Part shown: piece after piece, positions 1-12,350 of the stretch
How positions within the stretch are numbered: the first letter of the stretch is position 1
Layout: each line of letters begins with the position of its first letter
Assembly: GCF_958295425.1 (NCBI RefSeq)
Contig: NC_081136.1
Span: 6,383,594-6,447,593 of the forward strand
Direction of reading: 5' to 3'
DNA from: Solea solea
Lineage: Eukaryota; Chordata; Actinopteri; Pleuronectiformes; Soleidae
DNA: 64,000 nucleotides
The notes under the pieces: generated by a model
What the model saw: only the letters and a program-made list of their open reading frames with translations
The model's database searches: none
Told to the model about the DNA's origin: nothing
Position numbers and translations under genes: made by a program

Positions 1-7
1 ATCGAGA

Positions 8-58
8 GCTCAATATTTTCTCAGATGCTGCTTGGTATAAAAAGACTCAGAACCACTG
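8..58 (+). repeat. hAT-like MITE, right-end fragment (family J)
   Basis: A truncated end that matches the right end of the element ending near 30,058. Both carry the order ATATTTTCTCAG, then CTTGGT and TAAAAAG. This copy finishes in GAGAACCACTG-like sequence, the usual hAT-type terminus of teleost MITEs. The rest of the element lies outside the window or is lost. The window copy-to-copy match is seen directly; the hAT label is from known teleost repeats. Confidence 0.45.
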
Positions 59-577
59 CTTTAGAAGATAATGATATAGCAGCAGTAGTAGTAGTGGGGA
101 AGGTTGAGCTTGCATTTCTCTGTAGTAGTTGTAGCAGTGCCACAAAAGACAGCTCTGCACAGTGAAAGAGCATCAATCATGAGAGAGAGAGGCATTCCAT
201 CTATAGCTGTGTTTCTAATAGAGCTACAGCAGAAGCAGAAGAACACATGCACAATATAGTGTGGGGAAATGTATGATCTATTTTAGGACATTTCATTTTG
301 CTGTCCTGCTTTGATCTATTGTCCACTTACAACACTTGACTCTGCATACTGATGCACAGCGCTTTTGATTTAAAATGCCTGAATTGTTTCTGTGGTTTTT
401 ACCCCCGCAGACCACGACAAAAATCATAGAAAGCCCCATCAAAATAAGGTTTTACCAGCTCTGTAGTAGTTTTTCTTGGCTCTCTGTGGATCTGTCATTT
501 GCTGTGTGTAAAAGTGAGCTGCATCTATATTTTGGGGCTGAGGTCACTTCACTGACCTGACCCAGATTCAGACATGA

Positions 578-876
578 AGTAGACCAGTCATTCCCACAGA
601 CTGGGTCAGTGTCCTCACATGGGTTGCGAGAAATGTATTTTGGGTCCCTGAATACATTTGCATTCCCCCTTCACTTAAGATTTAGAAAATAACATATGCA
701 CAATTAATCATATCTTGGACGTATCTGCGTTAGCTATTCAAAAGTGATATTAGGTGATACAGAAATGGTAGTGAAAGTGTTTTGATATGCACACATTTGC
801 TCTTGTCACAATTTATGTTGTGAAGTGGGTTGTGAGGGGTTGTCATCTTTAAAAAAGCGATGTCTGTGAAACACTG
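578..876. mobile_element. hAT-like MITE (family K)
   Basis: The left end reads CAGTCATTCCCACAGACTGG and the right end reads TCTGTGAAACACTG, so the ends are imperfect inverted repeats of the CAGTG type. GGTTGCGAG near the left and GGGTTGTGAGGGG near the right fit the body of common teleost hAT MITEs. About 300 bp, no coding capacity. No clear 8-bp target duplication is visible. A piece of the same sequence (TGCACACATTTGCTCTTSTC) recurs near 9,330. Confidence 0.45.
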
Positions 877-3800
877 ATGCAGACGGTATCACGGAGCTCT
901 TCTCCTCCAGCCGGCTTTTAGTTTTTGTCAGGCAGTCTGTATTTTTGGATTTTGAAGGCAGAGATTTGACAGGGGAGCAACTTTTTGCAACCTTTCCAAG
1001 ACTTGTGTACTTTTATTCGCCAGACAACATTATTTCTATGGATATGTGGACGTGAAGAGGAATTCAACAGAAATAGAAAACAAGAAGGTGTTTCTGGAAC
1101 AAATCACAGAGTCATTCTTTAAAGAAAGTGCTAAGATTCCTGTATTAACCTGCATAATTGGATCTGCTCCAAAGGTTAATGGTTTCTTCCTCGGTCCAGA
1201 CCCCACCCTTCCAAGTTTCAAGACAATGTGTTTCGTAATTTTCATGCAATCCTGTTAAAAGCAGTGACCGAACACTGAAAACATAACCTCCAAGGTAGAG
1301 GCAATCAGTCACTTTTAGCCCAAGAGCAACACCACATGGTGGAGAACAGGTGGAGCCATGGTTTGGCCCCATGTTGTTCCTCGATGTGAGGATGCAATGG
1401 AAATGAAAGTGAGTGAAACACACCATACTGTGTACAGCATGTGAGAGCCACATGCCAGAGGTAAAGAGAGCTGGATAAAACGGCATCTTCAACTCAGGCG
1501 ACCTCAGACATCCCATTTATTCCCATGGCATGCTGCTTCACTTATTATTGTTGCCTCTCCCCTTTACTGAAATCCTCAAATGTCACAGAAATGTCTCCTC
1601 CTGTCTGTAGCACGTCCAAGCCAAGTGCTGCTGACATTTTATGGATTCCTTTCACTGTCATCAGCGATTAATGGTGACCTTCACATTGGGGAGAGAGCAA
1701 TGATCTTCCCAGACTCTAAGCAAAAAAAAAAAAACACGGATGTAATCATTTGATTTCTTGTTGAATTCGCTGCCTATGATGTTGAGTCCTGACTCCGGCA
1801 GATTGTAAGGCTTCCTTTATTCCCTCATGCCGAGCCTTTGTGCACATTATTCAGCCGTGCAGATCACACAACTGCACAAAACACACTTGACAACGAGACA
1901 GATTAATGGATTACAGTGCGGAGAGAGTGCCTTCTAGGCATATGGGATTTCAATGTTTTTAAGAGAATAGGTGACAAGAACAAGGCAGAGGCCTGTGGTG
2001 TGGATTCCTGACTGTGCGCTCGTGATCGAGCAGTGTGATGGACTTTCCCAGTGGGGTCTGAGCTTAGTTAGATGCTTGCTAAAGGGTAAATGGCTAAGAA
2101 AGCAGTCTTGCTCAGTAGGGAGTTCGGTTCAATTTTGTGAAGCCACTTAACTGTGCAAAATACGGATATATTCAGAGAATACTAGAATTTTCATGTGGCT
2201 TTGCATCTACTGTATTTGATGTATAATGCATTCTTGTTGTCACTTTCCTGTTTTCGAATTAAGGCAAACAATAGGTCCTGGATGTGGACCTGGACAATTG
2301 TTTCTGCTACAACTCTTGTTGTGCCTCGTCCACTGCCCCACTTGGGGTAGCAGTGCTAACAGTTTAACCCGCAGATTTCATTCAGTTGTCTTTCATGGTG
2401 TTGACCACAAAATTATCTTCAGCAGGTCACAATTCATTGTCACTTTAGGGTGAACCACATCTCTCGCTGCGCTTGGGTCATCCGTCGAAGTGTGTGTCTG
2501 GTCATCATTTGTCGGGGGAGGGGTGAAGAAGCTCCACTCTTCGCACCGCAACCTTGAGCGAAGTCAGTGTTTGTGAAGTACCGACAAACTTCAGCTGACT
2601 GATTTTCTGTCGAGCTCTTTGCTTCACGTCGGCGTCGTTAGGTTTATCTGTCATTTCATATTTTTGGCGGGAACTTCAGTACATGGACGAAGTCACATTT
2701 GTTTAACATTTAGGTAAATATTGCATTGGATGGATACAATACAGATCATTAAATATAACTCTATTCATAGTATTTGGCTGATTATTGGTTCGGTTTTCAG
2801 AAGGTAAATGCCAGACAGTTTGTTTGGTTGTTTTCCTTTGGCTCCCAGTTTCATCATCTCTTAATCATTTGGTTAAAAAAAAGGGGTAAAGGATTCTTAC
2901 AAAAGCTTTGATGTGCTGCTCTCCTCTTTGCTTGTGTCCCAGTGTTTGGATGTTTGATTGAATTGCTTGATAAGTCACACACCCTGGTCCTTGCACGGCC
3001 CCTTTTCTCTCCAGCCTTTATATTGCATCTTGTTCTGTCTTCCAGATGATATCTGCTAAATGTTCCCCAGAGTTGAAATGAAAGTTCTGGAAGCCCTTTT
3101 GTCTGTGTGTTTCACTGTTTCCCGGGCCAAGATAAAGTGGTGACGTCTCGGCGTTATCTGTGATAGAATGTATGGCTGCCCGAGCCGATGGGTATGAATC
3201 ACTCTCTTTTTAAATTCGACTTCTCAAGAAGTGTTTTTGTCAATTTGAAGTGAGCTCATGAGTCATCCGAGCTGATCTAGTCGTCTGTTGAGATTCCTGC
3301 TCTGTGAAAATGGGAGCCATTATTCAACACAAGTGCAATGTTGCTCCGACTTGGATCACAGCAGTATTAATTTTCACACATTTTATAACCCCTTGGCCCG
3401 GGCGAACAGTCACACAGTATGCACAGTTTAACTTTTATTAAAATAACATCAATATCTTTGGTCTGTGCTAGAAAAGAAAAAATCAACTTTTGCTTCAACC
3501 AACCAGGTCTCAAGATGTATTTTCAAAAAATCACATTGAAAAAATTCAGTTTGATCACTACATGAGCCTGTTTGAATGGCACTTCTTACCAAATCAGGTC
3601 CTTATGCTTGACCTTTCTGCTCCAAAGATGTGTTTGGTGTTTTATGATGTGGTGAAATCAAGGAGATGCCCTTAGCCCTATGAGTGGGGGGGTCTTTCTT
3701 CTCCACAGCGGCAGCAGCAATTAACTGAGTGTCTGAGCCATGAACTTTAACCTCAGTGTAACTTGAGATGTCATCTCCATAACCTCATAAATGCAATCAC

Positions 3801-4273
3801 CAGAATCTATGCCCTAAGCAGCTGTGAGACATTCTACTGTATGAAAGCTCTTCTGTGTTGCTGTGAACACCGTGTTCAGCTCCTACGAAGATTTCTCCCA
3901 GTCCCTCATGACTTCCTGTCGTGTCTCCGTTCTAGTGATGAGCTGATCTGATGCTCCGCGTCTGCAGCAGTCAGATTCCAGTCAAAATCACTGGACTGGA
4001 TATTGGGGACATGATTCGTTAATCTGAAATATCACGTAAATGCTACACTAATCATAGACGACATGCTGTAAAGAGAGAAGGAGACGCTCACCGCATCACT
4101 GTAACGTGACTGGAATGAGAGTGTCTGCCATGCTTTTGGAGAAAAACATTTTCAAAATGGCTGGTTATGGCTTGGTGGTAAATGCATCAACACAAACAGC
4201 TCAGTTATGATGAAAGATATGTACGTAGGTTGTATGACATTAATAGGAGACTCTAAATTGACCAACTTAAGTC
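877..4273. other. Unique non-coding sequence
   Basis: No gene or confident transposon recognised. Open frames here are short, overlap on both strands and resemble no family I know. There is a CpG-richer patch at about 2,455-2,680. Sequences such as those around 1,840-1,960 and 3,230-3,360 have the even, low-repeat look of conserved non-coding DNA, but this cannot be shown from one genome. Confidence 0.45.
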
Positions 4274-4570
4274 GTGTTTTCCACCGAGTGGAAAGTTTGG
4301 TACATATTTTTTAGCGTTTCCATTAGGAATGGTACCAAAATAACCGACCCCAACCATTTTTGGGTTACGTTTTTGGCACCCTTCCCTCAGAGTAATGGTA
4401 CGGTCAGGGTGGGTCCTCAATTGTTGTTTGCCGAGTCGCGTTCAATGTCGTTATTTGTTGTTGTCGCACTGTAAACACTGTAAACAGTAGCGAAGCTACT
4501 GTTCTGAGTTGAAACACAAGCCTGACCCAGGTCTTTACCATTCGAAAGTGAATGGTACCATGATGAAAAC
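4274..4570 (+). mobile_element. Palindromic MITE, family A, copy 1
   Basis: One of five related copies in the window. The left end is GTGTTTTCCACC, followed by GTTTCCATTAGGAATGGTAC. The right end, GGTACCATGATGAAAAC, matches the reverse complement of the other end of the copy near 12.35 kb. The interior (TTGTTGTCGCACTG) is shared with the longer copy near 46.5 kb. The short length, inverted GGTAC-rich ends and absence of an open transposase frame indicate a non-autonomous DNA transposon, probably hAT-related. The superfamily is inference. Confidence 0.7.
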
Positions 4571-5756
4571 CTGGTTTTACATCAAAAAAAAATAAGGTTG
4601 GAATTGCCTTACACTGTCCTGGTGTGATTAATTGTTGGTCATGCCAGAAAATCATCTCTAATGTGTCTCAACACACAGCATTGACATTACTTTCTGGGAG
4701 TGTGGGAGCCTATGTCCGTTATTTATGCACGGTCAGTGCCCACTCAGCACACATGCACTCATGTTTTTTTGCATCACAGATGCATTCGTATCCTTAAATC
4801 GCACCTTTGTGTAATTGTTGTGAGGTTTTTATGCGACTGTTGGAACTCATCTCCCGCCAACACACAGTCCAGCGGCCTCTCTCATTAGTTTCCCAGCAGG
4901 CAGTCAGGGACTCGACTGTGTTCCCTGATCACACACCTTTTGTGCGCGACGTTTCTTTACATCACAGTCGTGATATCTGATGTCTGTGTTTCACTGTAGT
5001 CCTGCTCCAGACTGTTGTACTGGCTTGTGCTATGATAACAAGGTTAATGTTTAATGTAGTACAATTTGGGCTGTTTGCCAGTTTCACCAATTATTCATGA
5101 TTCTATTACAGATATCTATAAGTATGCAAGTCACATGTGGCTAAAAATCAATATTTCTGCAGTAAAATAAGAAATTACTATGGAAAAACAGTGTGAAACG
5201 GTTTGCTCATTCATAGTGATGAGCCTCCCGAGATCTGCCAGCTGAATCTACAGCTCCACCTCGACTTCATGCCGCCTCATTATCTCCCTGGACCACAACT
5301 TTACTGTGTGTGATTTTTTTTTTTTTTTCTTTAGTTGCTGCTCTCACAGTGGTGTTTTCAGCCACAGCAGACAGCTGTGCAGCACAAATGGACACAAACA
5401 CCACTACAGCTGAATGATAATGTCGGCACACAGCTTGTGGGTGTGGAAATGATTAGATCAACCGTCTAAGTGAAATGTGGTGAAATTTTAATGTCGTCTT
5501 CACAGTTTTCAAAGGCGAAGATCATCACTTAATGCGCGTTTGAATTTAATTTAGGTCTGATATTAATCTGCGCTTATATAATGTACAGTAGTGGTGTCGT
5601 GATAGATCAGCACAGGTGCAGGTCTCCAAGTTAAAGATGATTAATATCTGTACATGCCTTATAAGAGAGTTATTCTAATTTATTTAGTTACCCAAGTCAG
5701 AATTAACTAGACATTTTGAGGAAGATGTAAATCAGGGGCATCAAAACTCAAATGAG
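4571..5756. other. Unique non-coding sequence
   Basis: No gene recognised. AT-leaning unique sequence with a T-run near 5,317. Nothing with coding-like composition or paired splice signals. Confidence 0.45.
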
Positions 5757-5925
5757 CATCTAGTCTGGTCGAAAGGGGGCCGGTCTAGAGAAAGCAGCTT
5801 GAGCAGAGAAGCCCAGACTTCCCTCTTCCGGGCCACTTTGTCCAGCTCTTCTGGGGGAATCCCGAAGCGTTCCCAGGCCGGCCGTCTTCCCCGGGGCCTC
5901 CTCCCAGTGGGAAGTTTCCTTTCAA
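5757..5925 (-). mobile_element. RTE/Rex3-like retrotransposon 3' coding fragment
   Basis: The minus strand encodes a stretch containing RPAWERFGIPPEELDKVARK followed by REVWASLLKLL. This is the C-terminal tail typical of teleost RTE-clade (Rex3-like) reverse transcriptase proteins. A diverged second copy lies on the plus strand near 40.1 kb and aligns base by base (CTGGGA, GAGCTGGACAA, GTGGCC, GAGGGAA). Only about 170 bp remains, a 5'-truncated dead copy. The family name is from memory of the motif, so the clade could be a related non-LTR group. Confidence 0.6.
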
Positions 5926-6094
5926 TATTCTCTTGGAGGAGATGGAGAATTATGACGTGACGTACCAATTTAATCTAATGTAAGGATATGCAACTTAAAT
6001 ATATGAATGATTTCTGGACTGGAGATTGTTTCCTTGATGGTAGTTTTCTTGTGCAGAAAATGTTGTTTGTTGTTTATCCCCAAAAAAAGTCGAT
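5926..6094. other. Short unique spacer
   Basis: AT-rich linker between the RTE-like fragment and the family F repeat. Its 3' part may be diverged family F sequence. Confidence 0.35.
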
Positions 6095-6322
6095 ATGAAT
6101 ACGTCCTCCAGTGTTTTGTGATGTTCACAAATGAAAGATTTTCACTTGACTGTCATAAAACGGCAAAGAAATTAGAACATAGGCACATTTTAAGAAGCCG
6201 AAATTACAGTTTTATTGTATAAAATAAAACACTTAAACTGATTCATCACTTATCAGAAGAGTCGGCAATTAGTTTAGCAGTGGTTGAATATATTATTAAT
6301 TGATTTGTTTTTGCAGTCTTAA
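6095..6322 (+). repeat. Teleost dispersed repeat family F, 3' half
   Basis: Contains ACGTCCTCCAGTGTTTTGTG, CAAAGAAATTAGAACATA, CACATTTTAAGAAGCCGAAA and a terminus near TTTTTGCAGTCT. The same words occur reverse-complemented in the copies near 10.9, 33.6 and 58.4 kb. This is the common teleost repeat that starts by GCTGCAACTAA and ends by TTGTTGCAGC, with ATCGATTA-type words near both ends. It has no coding potential and is probably a non-autonomous DNA element. Confidence 0.65.
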
Positions 6323-6741
6323 CAGTAAGAAGTTAGAGCAATGAAAATTGAAAATTGGGTTGTTTCATATTGAAAATAATTTTGGTTTTGTACGATTGTG
6401 TGCTCAAGTACTGATCGCAGATGAGCTGGGCATTTTTTTAACAGATTGGGGATTGGCAATGAAGCCCATCACCTCGCCTGAATCATTTATGCCCGTGGTA
6501 TGTATTTCATATGCCCTGTGTTTGATGTAATTGGTCATATTTCAACACAGGGCCCCTGTTTTGGTTCTGGGCCACTCTGGGATGAGTCTATAAACCCTGC
6601 AACCCTGAAGAGAAGCAACATTTTCACCATCGAGCGTGGCCGTTTCCCCACCTTTCGTCGACCGCTCCTCACATGTGACGCAACAGTGTGTGTAACCACC
6701 CCACAGTCCCATTAATCTCTCTCCTGCTTTGTGTCGTCCAG
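6323..6741. other. Unique non-coding sequence
   Basis: No feature recognised. The last 30 bases form a long pyrimidine tract leading into the candidate acceptor at 6,741. Confidence 0.4.
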
Positions 6742-6821
6742 GGCCGAGGAGGGGACGGACGGTGACGGCGCAGTGGGTTTCTCAAGGCCGAAGCAAGAGG
6801 GAGGCTGAAGCCTCGACACAG
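6742..6821 (+). other. Candidate 80-nt exon (unassigned)
   Basis: A strong pyrimidine-rich acceptor (CTCCTGCTTTGTGTCGTCCAG) ends immediately before, and a moderate donor, CACAG|GTCAGA, follows. The 80-nt block is much more GC- and CpG-rich than its surroundings. One frame is open throughout and reads RGRTVTAQWVSQGRSKREAE near its middle. A second frame closes with TGA, so this could also be a terminal or untranslated exon. No protein family is recognised and the donor is weak at +3 and +6, so chance is possible. Confidence 0.22.
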
Positions 6822-7494
6822 GTCAGAGACCTCATCAACTTTTTTTCTCCACTCTGACACTGTCCTCACCACACATCAGACGCATCTTAACACTGTAACT
6901 TCCTGTTTATAGAACTGATATCTGTTTGCCAATGAGAGTTAAAGTCTGAAACGGGCTTTTTATGTTTTATATCACACTGTAAAAAATGTCCAGGATTTGT
7001 AGTCATCATGATACCGGTACTTCGTGTTTTATTGTGAAATTACTATGTGTGGCTATTACAAGAAAGTGATTTATTAGAAGTGTGATTTATCCAGTTATTC
7101 CCTTTGCATTGCATTGCACTGCATTCTTTTCACAAAGAACATTCAAGTGTGTTAGTACCGCAGTTGCCGCGGAAACGGGCGTACAGTTCAAGGGAAGGTG
7201 AGGGCAGCATCTGTCTCTGTTAATTCTCGTGTGGTGGGCGGAGGTAGTCCTTTTAAGGATATATCGCTCGCATTCTTTGTCCGAACGCCGGCAAAGTCGG
7301 CACTGCACATACTGGTGCCCTTAGTGAGATGCACACCGAGTTTGAAGTCTGTCAAGCCAGCCGTCGGACAGTTATACCTTTGGAAGTCAGATGGACAGAC
7401 AAACAGATTTTCCTTGACTTTGAGAGAAGTAGAATAAATGACAAAAATCAGTTAAAGCTCTGTATCAAACTCATATAATTACCACTGTGAAGTG
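6822..7494. other. Unique non-coding sequence
   Basis: No gene recognised. A GC-richer part at about 7,150-7,330 is open in one plus-strand frame, but the peptide is not recognisable. Confidence 0.4.
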
Positions 7495-7650
7495 AAGCAA
7501 ATTACAGTATTTATACATTTATTTATGTATATATGTTTCTGTATAATTACAGACAAAATACTGCTAAATCACAGTAAAATACTGTACGGCATTACCAGTG
7601 CAAGGTTGCAGTTAAAATACAGTATTTATTAAGGGAAATAAAACCACAGT
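7495..7650. repeat. Diverged ACAGTA/TACTGT repeat cluster
   Basis: Repeated, partly palindromic words TACAGTATTT, ACAGTAAAATACTGTA and AAATACAGTATTTATT lie within 150 bp. This is the texture of the degenerate teleost ACAGTATTTTACTGT-type repeat. No regular period can be fixed by eye. Confidence 0.35.
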
Positions 7651-8168
7651 ACAATGAAACAGCTATATGTTTACACTAATCGACTACAAAATGGTACAGT
7701 AACCAATTGTGAAGGTTTATTTTTCAGACCACCATTCATTTTCCTGTATATTTATACAAATGCACTCAAACCTTTTTCACCATTGGCGGAGACTCGACAC
7801 CAGATGTGGGACTTCATATTTGAAAGGTCACTGACATAAAAGTGCTCGAATTGAGTGTGTCAAATTATGGGAATATGCAGTGTAATGAAGCACATTTCTA
7901 ATTATGTCGCGTCTTCCACGACTTTGATAGTTTAAATATTTAATCATTTCCGACGACCTTCATTGCATTTTCTCCCTGGTCTGGTTTTATGGCTAAATGG
8001 AGGACATCTGTTCTTGCCGTTGTGTACTTGTGTCCTGAGGGGACACTTGACACGGTGCTATGATTATTGATACGGAAACTTTTTACTCCTTTGTTTTTTG
8101 GCCACATGCTAATATTGTAGAGTTTAGCTACACTCAAATTAGGTTTATTTAAAGCAAAGTCATCATTT
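7651..8168. other. Unique non-coding sequence
   Basis: AT-rich, no recognised feature. Confidence 0.4.
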
Positions 8169-8561
8169 AGGGTGCGTCAAAATATCGATTTGGTGATATA
8201 TCGTCGTCTTTCATTGTGTAACACTATAATCGATACACCAGGGCAAATTTTGATTTTAAAATTACAAAATGGTGTTGCTACTTCATGGCATGCTGCTGAA
8301 ATGAATGAGTGAAAATTAGTGGAAGAAGAGGGAGTTTACAGTGGGATAATGGTGGAGAAAGCTACACTAAGAGATGCTCCATCCACGTTCAATAGATAGA
8401 CTTTATGTACTTTGTTCTCTATGTTCTGCACTTTTAACATTTCACATTGACATTTTGTTTTCTCCAGTTAGACAGATATCATGATATAACGCTATATGAT
8501 TGTCTTGTATTGTGATATTATTGGTATCGTGGACCATGTATAGTATCATTCCCACCCCTAG
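8169..8561 (+). mobile_element. hAT-like MITE, family C, copy 1
   Basis: The start is TTAGGGTGCGTCAAAATATC and the end is TCATTCCCACCCCTA, giving an imperfect TAGGGGTGGGA-type inverted terminal repeat. Flanking GTCATCAT and GTCATCAA form a near-perfect (7 of 8) target duplication, as hAT elements make. The interior has alternating ATATCG/CGATAT words. A second copy in the opposite orientation lies near 53.0 kb and shares TACATGGTCCACGATACCAA. No transposase frame. Confidence 0.65.
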
Positions 8562-8824
8562 TCATCAAGTTGTGTTCATATAAGTTGCCAAATTTAGTTA
8601 GAATGAAATTTGTTTATTTGTTTGTGATGTTCCTTCAGTTCGTCAACCATTGCCTTCATCTACCCCATTGGAAAATGAGGCTACATCCACACTGTTTTAC
8701 CTTCATCCTACAGTTTTTACGCCTGTCGCCTCCACTACTAGAATGTTTAAAAATCTGCTGGCTCTGTTTTAGTCTGAAAGTCTGGGTCTTTGGCAATTAT
8801 GTTGCAGTTACCTGCATTCACTTC
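8562..8824. other. Unique spacer
   Basis: No recognised feature between two MITEs. Confidence 0.4.
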
Positions 8825-9165
8825 CTGATGAGAATCGGTATTGTTTGGTATCGGTCCGATACTGGCCAAAATCACTAGATCTGATGTCGGACAGATAGAA
8901 ATGTAAAATCTGATACAATCCAAAAATCCTATATATTGCAAATCAGCAAAACTATTTTAGCGGAGTCATGTTTGGGAAGAACAATATCTGTTACACAGTG
9001 GGGGAATTATGTCTTTGACACGACTCGGCTCAAATGTGTTGTAAACAGCTGCTTCATAGTTCATGAATGGTCTAAAATGACCGTATTGGACTTATATCAT
9101 TATCGCTAGATACTTGAGTTTGTGATATTAGACACCTAAAAAGTGGCATCGCCCCATCCCTGCTT
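8825..9165 (+). mobile_element. MITE, family D, copy 1
   Basis: The start region reads GGTATCGGTCCGATACTGGC and the end region reads AAAAAGTGGCATCGCCCCAT. The copy near 61.0 kb shares the order ATACTGGYCAAAAT, AAATGTAAAA, AATCAGCAA and GAGTCATG, so the family is real within the window. The terminal GGTATCGG/CCGATAC words are self-complementary. Non-coding; the superfamily is not certain. Confidence 0.55.
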
Positions 9166-9325
9166 CCTGCTTGGTTCTTATTGTCCAGAACTTGAAGCTC
9201 CGTTAACAGTTTCAGTTTCAGCTTGTCAGATGTCTCTTGGAAAAAATAAATTCTTGCTCTGACTTTCATCATCATTGTTTTTCATTTGAGGCACTTATTT
9301 GGGGGGGAAATTACAAGCGTTACAT

Positions 9326-9362
9326 TATGCACACATTTGCTCTTCTCACAATTTCTAATTTG
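9326..9362 (+). repeat. Family K fragment
   Basis: TGCACACATTTGCTCTTCTC plus CACAATTT matches the interior of the MITE at 578-876 with one mismatch. A short relic. Confidence 0.45.
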
Positions 9363-10823
9363 CCGTCTTTATAAAGTGTGTCCCCCATATTAAACATTTT
9401 AGGAAATGCCGGCATGAACGTTAAAAAAAATAAGAAAAAAAGACTCTTACACATTAAAAATGTTAACATTTATTGCCCCTTGTGAAAAAAAAACTGCTTC
9501 AGTGTGGCTCACATATAATAATTCCAAGAGTGAAACTGTAAATTTTACAGTCACTTCTACTGTGCAAATGTCTGAGTAATTTCCTTGTCAGTGTTTGTTT
9601 GCTTTTCCAGGGTCCCTCTGTTACCTTCATGTTTTTGTCACTCTAACCTCGGTTAGATTTTATTCTTTGAAAATGGGTTAAAAAAAATAAACTTCACTAC
9701 TGCAAAAACAAAAAGGGAAATGGTCTGTCAGTGCCCGTACGGTTGGATACCATTTGTATTTGAATTGATATAGTCCAGGCCCCTGGTGCTCAGCTGTACC
9801 TTTTTGGCTACTGCAGAGTGTATTTTCTCATGATTAATAATAAAATCATGCACTATTGCTTCTGTACCAAGTTTCCACACAAACTCAAATATCTCTAGTT
9901 CCTCCATGGCCAGCTTTGCATTTTGCATAACAGTTAGTGCAGCAAGCATCGCACCGTTGAGAAATGGATCCGCGGTCGTGAGTGCGTCGCATTTGTCTCC
10001 TCTTCAGGGTTCGGGTGCATTACTGCCACCCAATGATGTGGAGTGTGAACTCACATCAGTCATGCTCTCTCTGTCTTTGTCATTTTATCACCCAGATGCA
10101 CTTTAAGGTCTTAAAATGGGGGTGTGGTGAATGATAGTGCCAAATCCCTTAAACGTGCTGATTTAAGCTCCCCACCGTTGTTGCTGGTCCATAAAATACT
10201 GTCGTGACAAAGATTTGGTTGGTTTTTGTCAGTCACGTTCATCATACATCACCATGTTTCCTGTTTAGGTAAAAGTTGTTGCTGCCAGTAGATTTATTTT
10301 CTGTTTTCAAAGCTGCTTCAACATTTGTTCCTGATGAGGTTCATCAGTGCTGTCTCTTCAGTCAACTGGAGGGGGGACAGATGTTGCTACATCCTCAGTG
10401 GAGCGGAAAACAAACTGGGTAGTGTGAAGTGTGATACCCAACAATAACTGAAAATTCTCTCCTCAATTCAGTCTTGTTTCTAAATTAATCCCTCCCCCCC
10501 CCCGAAATCATTGAAACATTGTTGTACAGATGAGAAATTGTGGGTAAAATAAAACCAACTTCAGTCCAGGTCTTAGTGACTGGTTACCTGTTTTGTCAGT
10601 GATATCTGTTATTGTTGACAAGAAGTTGGCAGCTCAACATGCAACCACGGCTCAGTGCCTCTCTTTACAGATGGCCCTAATGGCTGCCTTGGCAAGAGAG
10701 GACAAGTGGGTTTGGAGATGGAGAGAGGGAAAGAGAAGTTGTAGTGAGTGTTTGACACCTTGAGACACAGCCACAGCCACTGTTTTATCCAGGGTCACAC
10801 ATTAACAAGGAAATAAGGAGTTC
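9363..10823. other. Unique non-coding sequence
   Basis: No gene recognised. It includes short A-runs near 9,423 and 9,489 and a C-run near 10,493. Short open frames around 9.7-10.1 kb are unrecognised on both strands. Confidence 0.4.
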
Positions 10824-11010
10824 GGGCTGAAATGATTCATCGATTACTTAATGAATAGTCAGCTATTGTGATAATCGATAATTTGGTGTTTTCTAAATAA
10901 TTTAAAACCAGTTTCTGTGATTTTTCCACTTCTTAAATGTGAATATTGTCTGGTGTCTTTACTCCATATAAAAAAGAATACATTAAAACTGAATCATTTT
11001 GGAGAAAACA
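10824..11010 (-). repeat. Teleost dispersed repeat family F, minus-strand copy
   Basis: Begins GGGCTGAAATGATTCATCGA (the diverged 3' terminus, reversed) and includes CACTTCTTAAATGTGAATAT, then CTGGTGTCTTTACTCC. These are the reverse complements of the family F words at 6.1-6.3 kb. Confidence 0.6.
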
Positions 11011-11079
11011 AGGTTTGACGACACTGATCAATATTATTCAACATTTTATTGACCACACAAATTTTTTTTTTAGGTTGGC

Positions 11080-11460
11080 CATGTCATTAAGTCAGATTTT
11101 TATTTAAACCAAGACAATAATTCTGTTTTCTTAATGTCGTGTAAACACGTTACTTAAATTGATTTAATCTTAGTCTGACTGACATACCTGGATAATGCGA
11201 TTCATAGTCCGATTACCCCTTGATCTAATGTGTACATCTCGCTGTTCACCGTTTGTTTTCCTGTGACGTAAAGGTCAGCAGGAAACTGATTCTATACGCA
11301 CTAGCTTTTAGAGAGATACAGCGCCACCTTCAGAGGTCAGACGTACATGGCCAATAAATCGATTTTCTCCTCCGCACTTATACTCAGACAAGGCAAGTTG
11401 TCCGACTGCCTGCCTTAGTCGGACTACGGCCTTAGCTTGATTAAACGTACTGAGTCTTTC
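11080..11460. repeat. Suspected AGTCGGACT-type MITE
   Basis: Repeated AGTCTGACT, AGTCCGATTA and AGTCGGACTA words plus TTAATGTCGTGTAAACACG resemble a teleost hAT-type MITE known to me. There is only one copy in the window, so the call rests on memory and the ends are not defined. Confidence 0.28.
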
Positions 11461-12350
11461 TAACTTTGGTGTTTTTTTAGGTAACAAACTGATAACGAAC
11501 CTAATAGAGTCTGTTTTTAATTAATGAAGTACATAGTTATAAACTGATTTGGAACTAAATGATCTGACTCATCAATTTAATTGTTAAATGAACGTGATTA
11601 AATTGTTTCGGGGATAAACCAATATCACCTTTGCTAATGTGATTGAGATTCAGCCGCCGGGTCGACCTGTGTCTCCCGTCATTGTGTGCAGAGAATTATC
11701 AGATGAAAATGAGGTTTTGTTTTAAAACTTTTCTGCCTGCGTGACAGCTCCTGTTCCTCTTTGGACACATTTGGTTTGCCGTGTCCCCAATGTCTTAAAG
11801 TGAACTGAGAGACGTGAGACGGCAAAACTAATAAAATGATGTCTAAATTTTTTTTTTTTTAAAAACCCAACCTTTTAGGAAGTTTAATTTAATTTAATAA
11901 ATACTCATTTTACAGCAATTTGTTTGGCAATAAAAGCCTCCGTTCGCTTTTGTCAGTTTAATTCTATTTAATAATTATTGGCCTGTCACAGGAAGGACGG
12001 TGACATGAGGCTTCCTCTGGGCTGAAGCACAAATCTGAAAGTGTTCAAGTGTAGCCTTTGTCAGTTTATCCTCATTTCTCCGTGGATGATTAGCTGCCAG
12101 ACTCGGGCCAGCTCCCCTGATGGGCACCGTGTAATTGAGGATAATCAACGGAGCCGTCTCGCAGCCTCTCGTGCATCTTAATGCTCACAATAATGGGAAA
12201 GTGAAGTCCCGCAGAGCAACAAAGATGGATAGACCGATACAAACTCGTAGAATGTAAGAAATAGAAGATATGAGATGTACCGTATGCAAAATATTCGTGA
12301 CAACACGAGATTGGTATCAGCTTTAAAATGTGTTGGGCAGCACTAGAGTG
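11461..12350. other. Unique non-coding sequence, CNE-like in part
   Basis: No gene recognised. The interval 11,930-12,190, with TAATTATTGG and GTGTAATTGAGGATAATC, has the texture of developmental non-coding elements. This is inference only. Confidence 0.35.

Noticed and set aside
11185..11200. Minus-strand CCAG|GTATGT donor
   Set aside because: Lies in a suspected MITE with no open frame leading into it.
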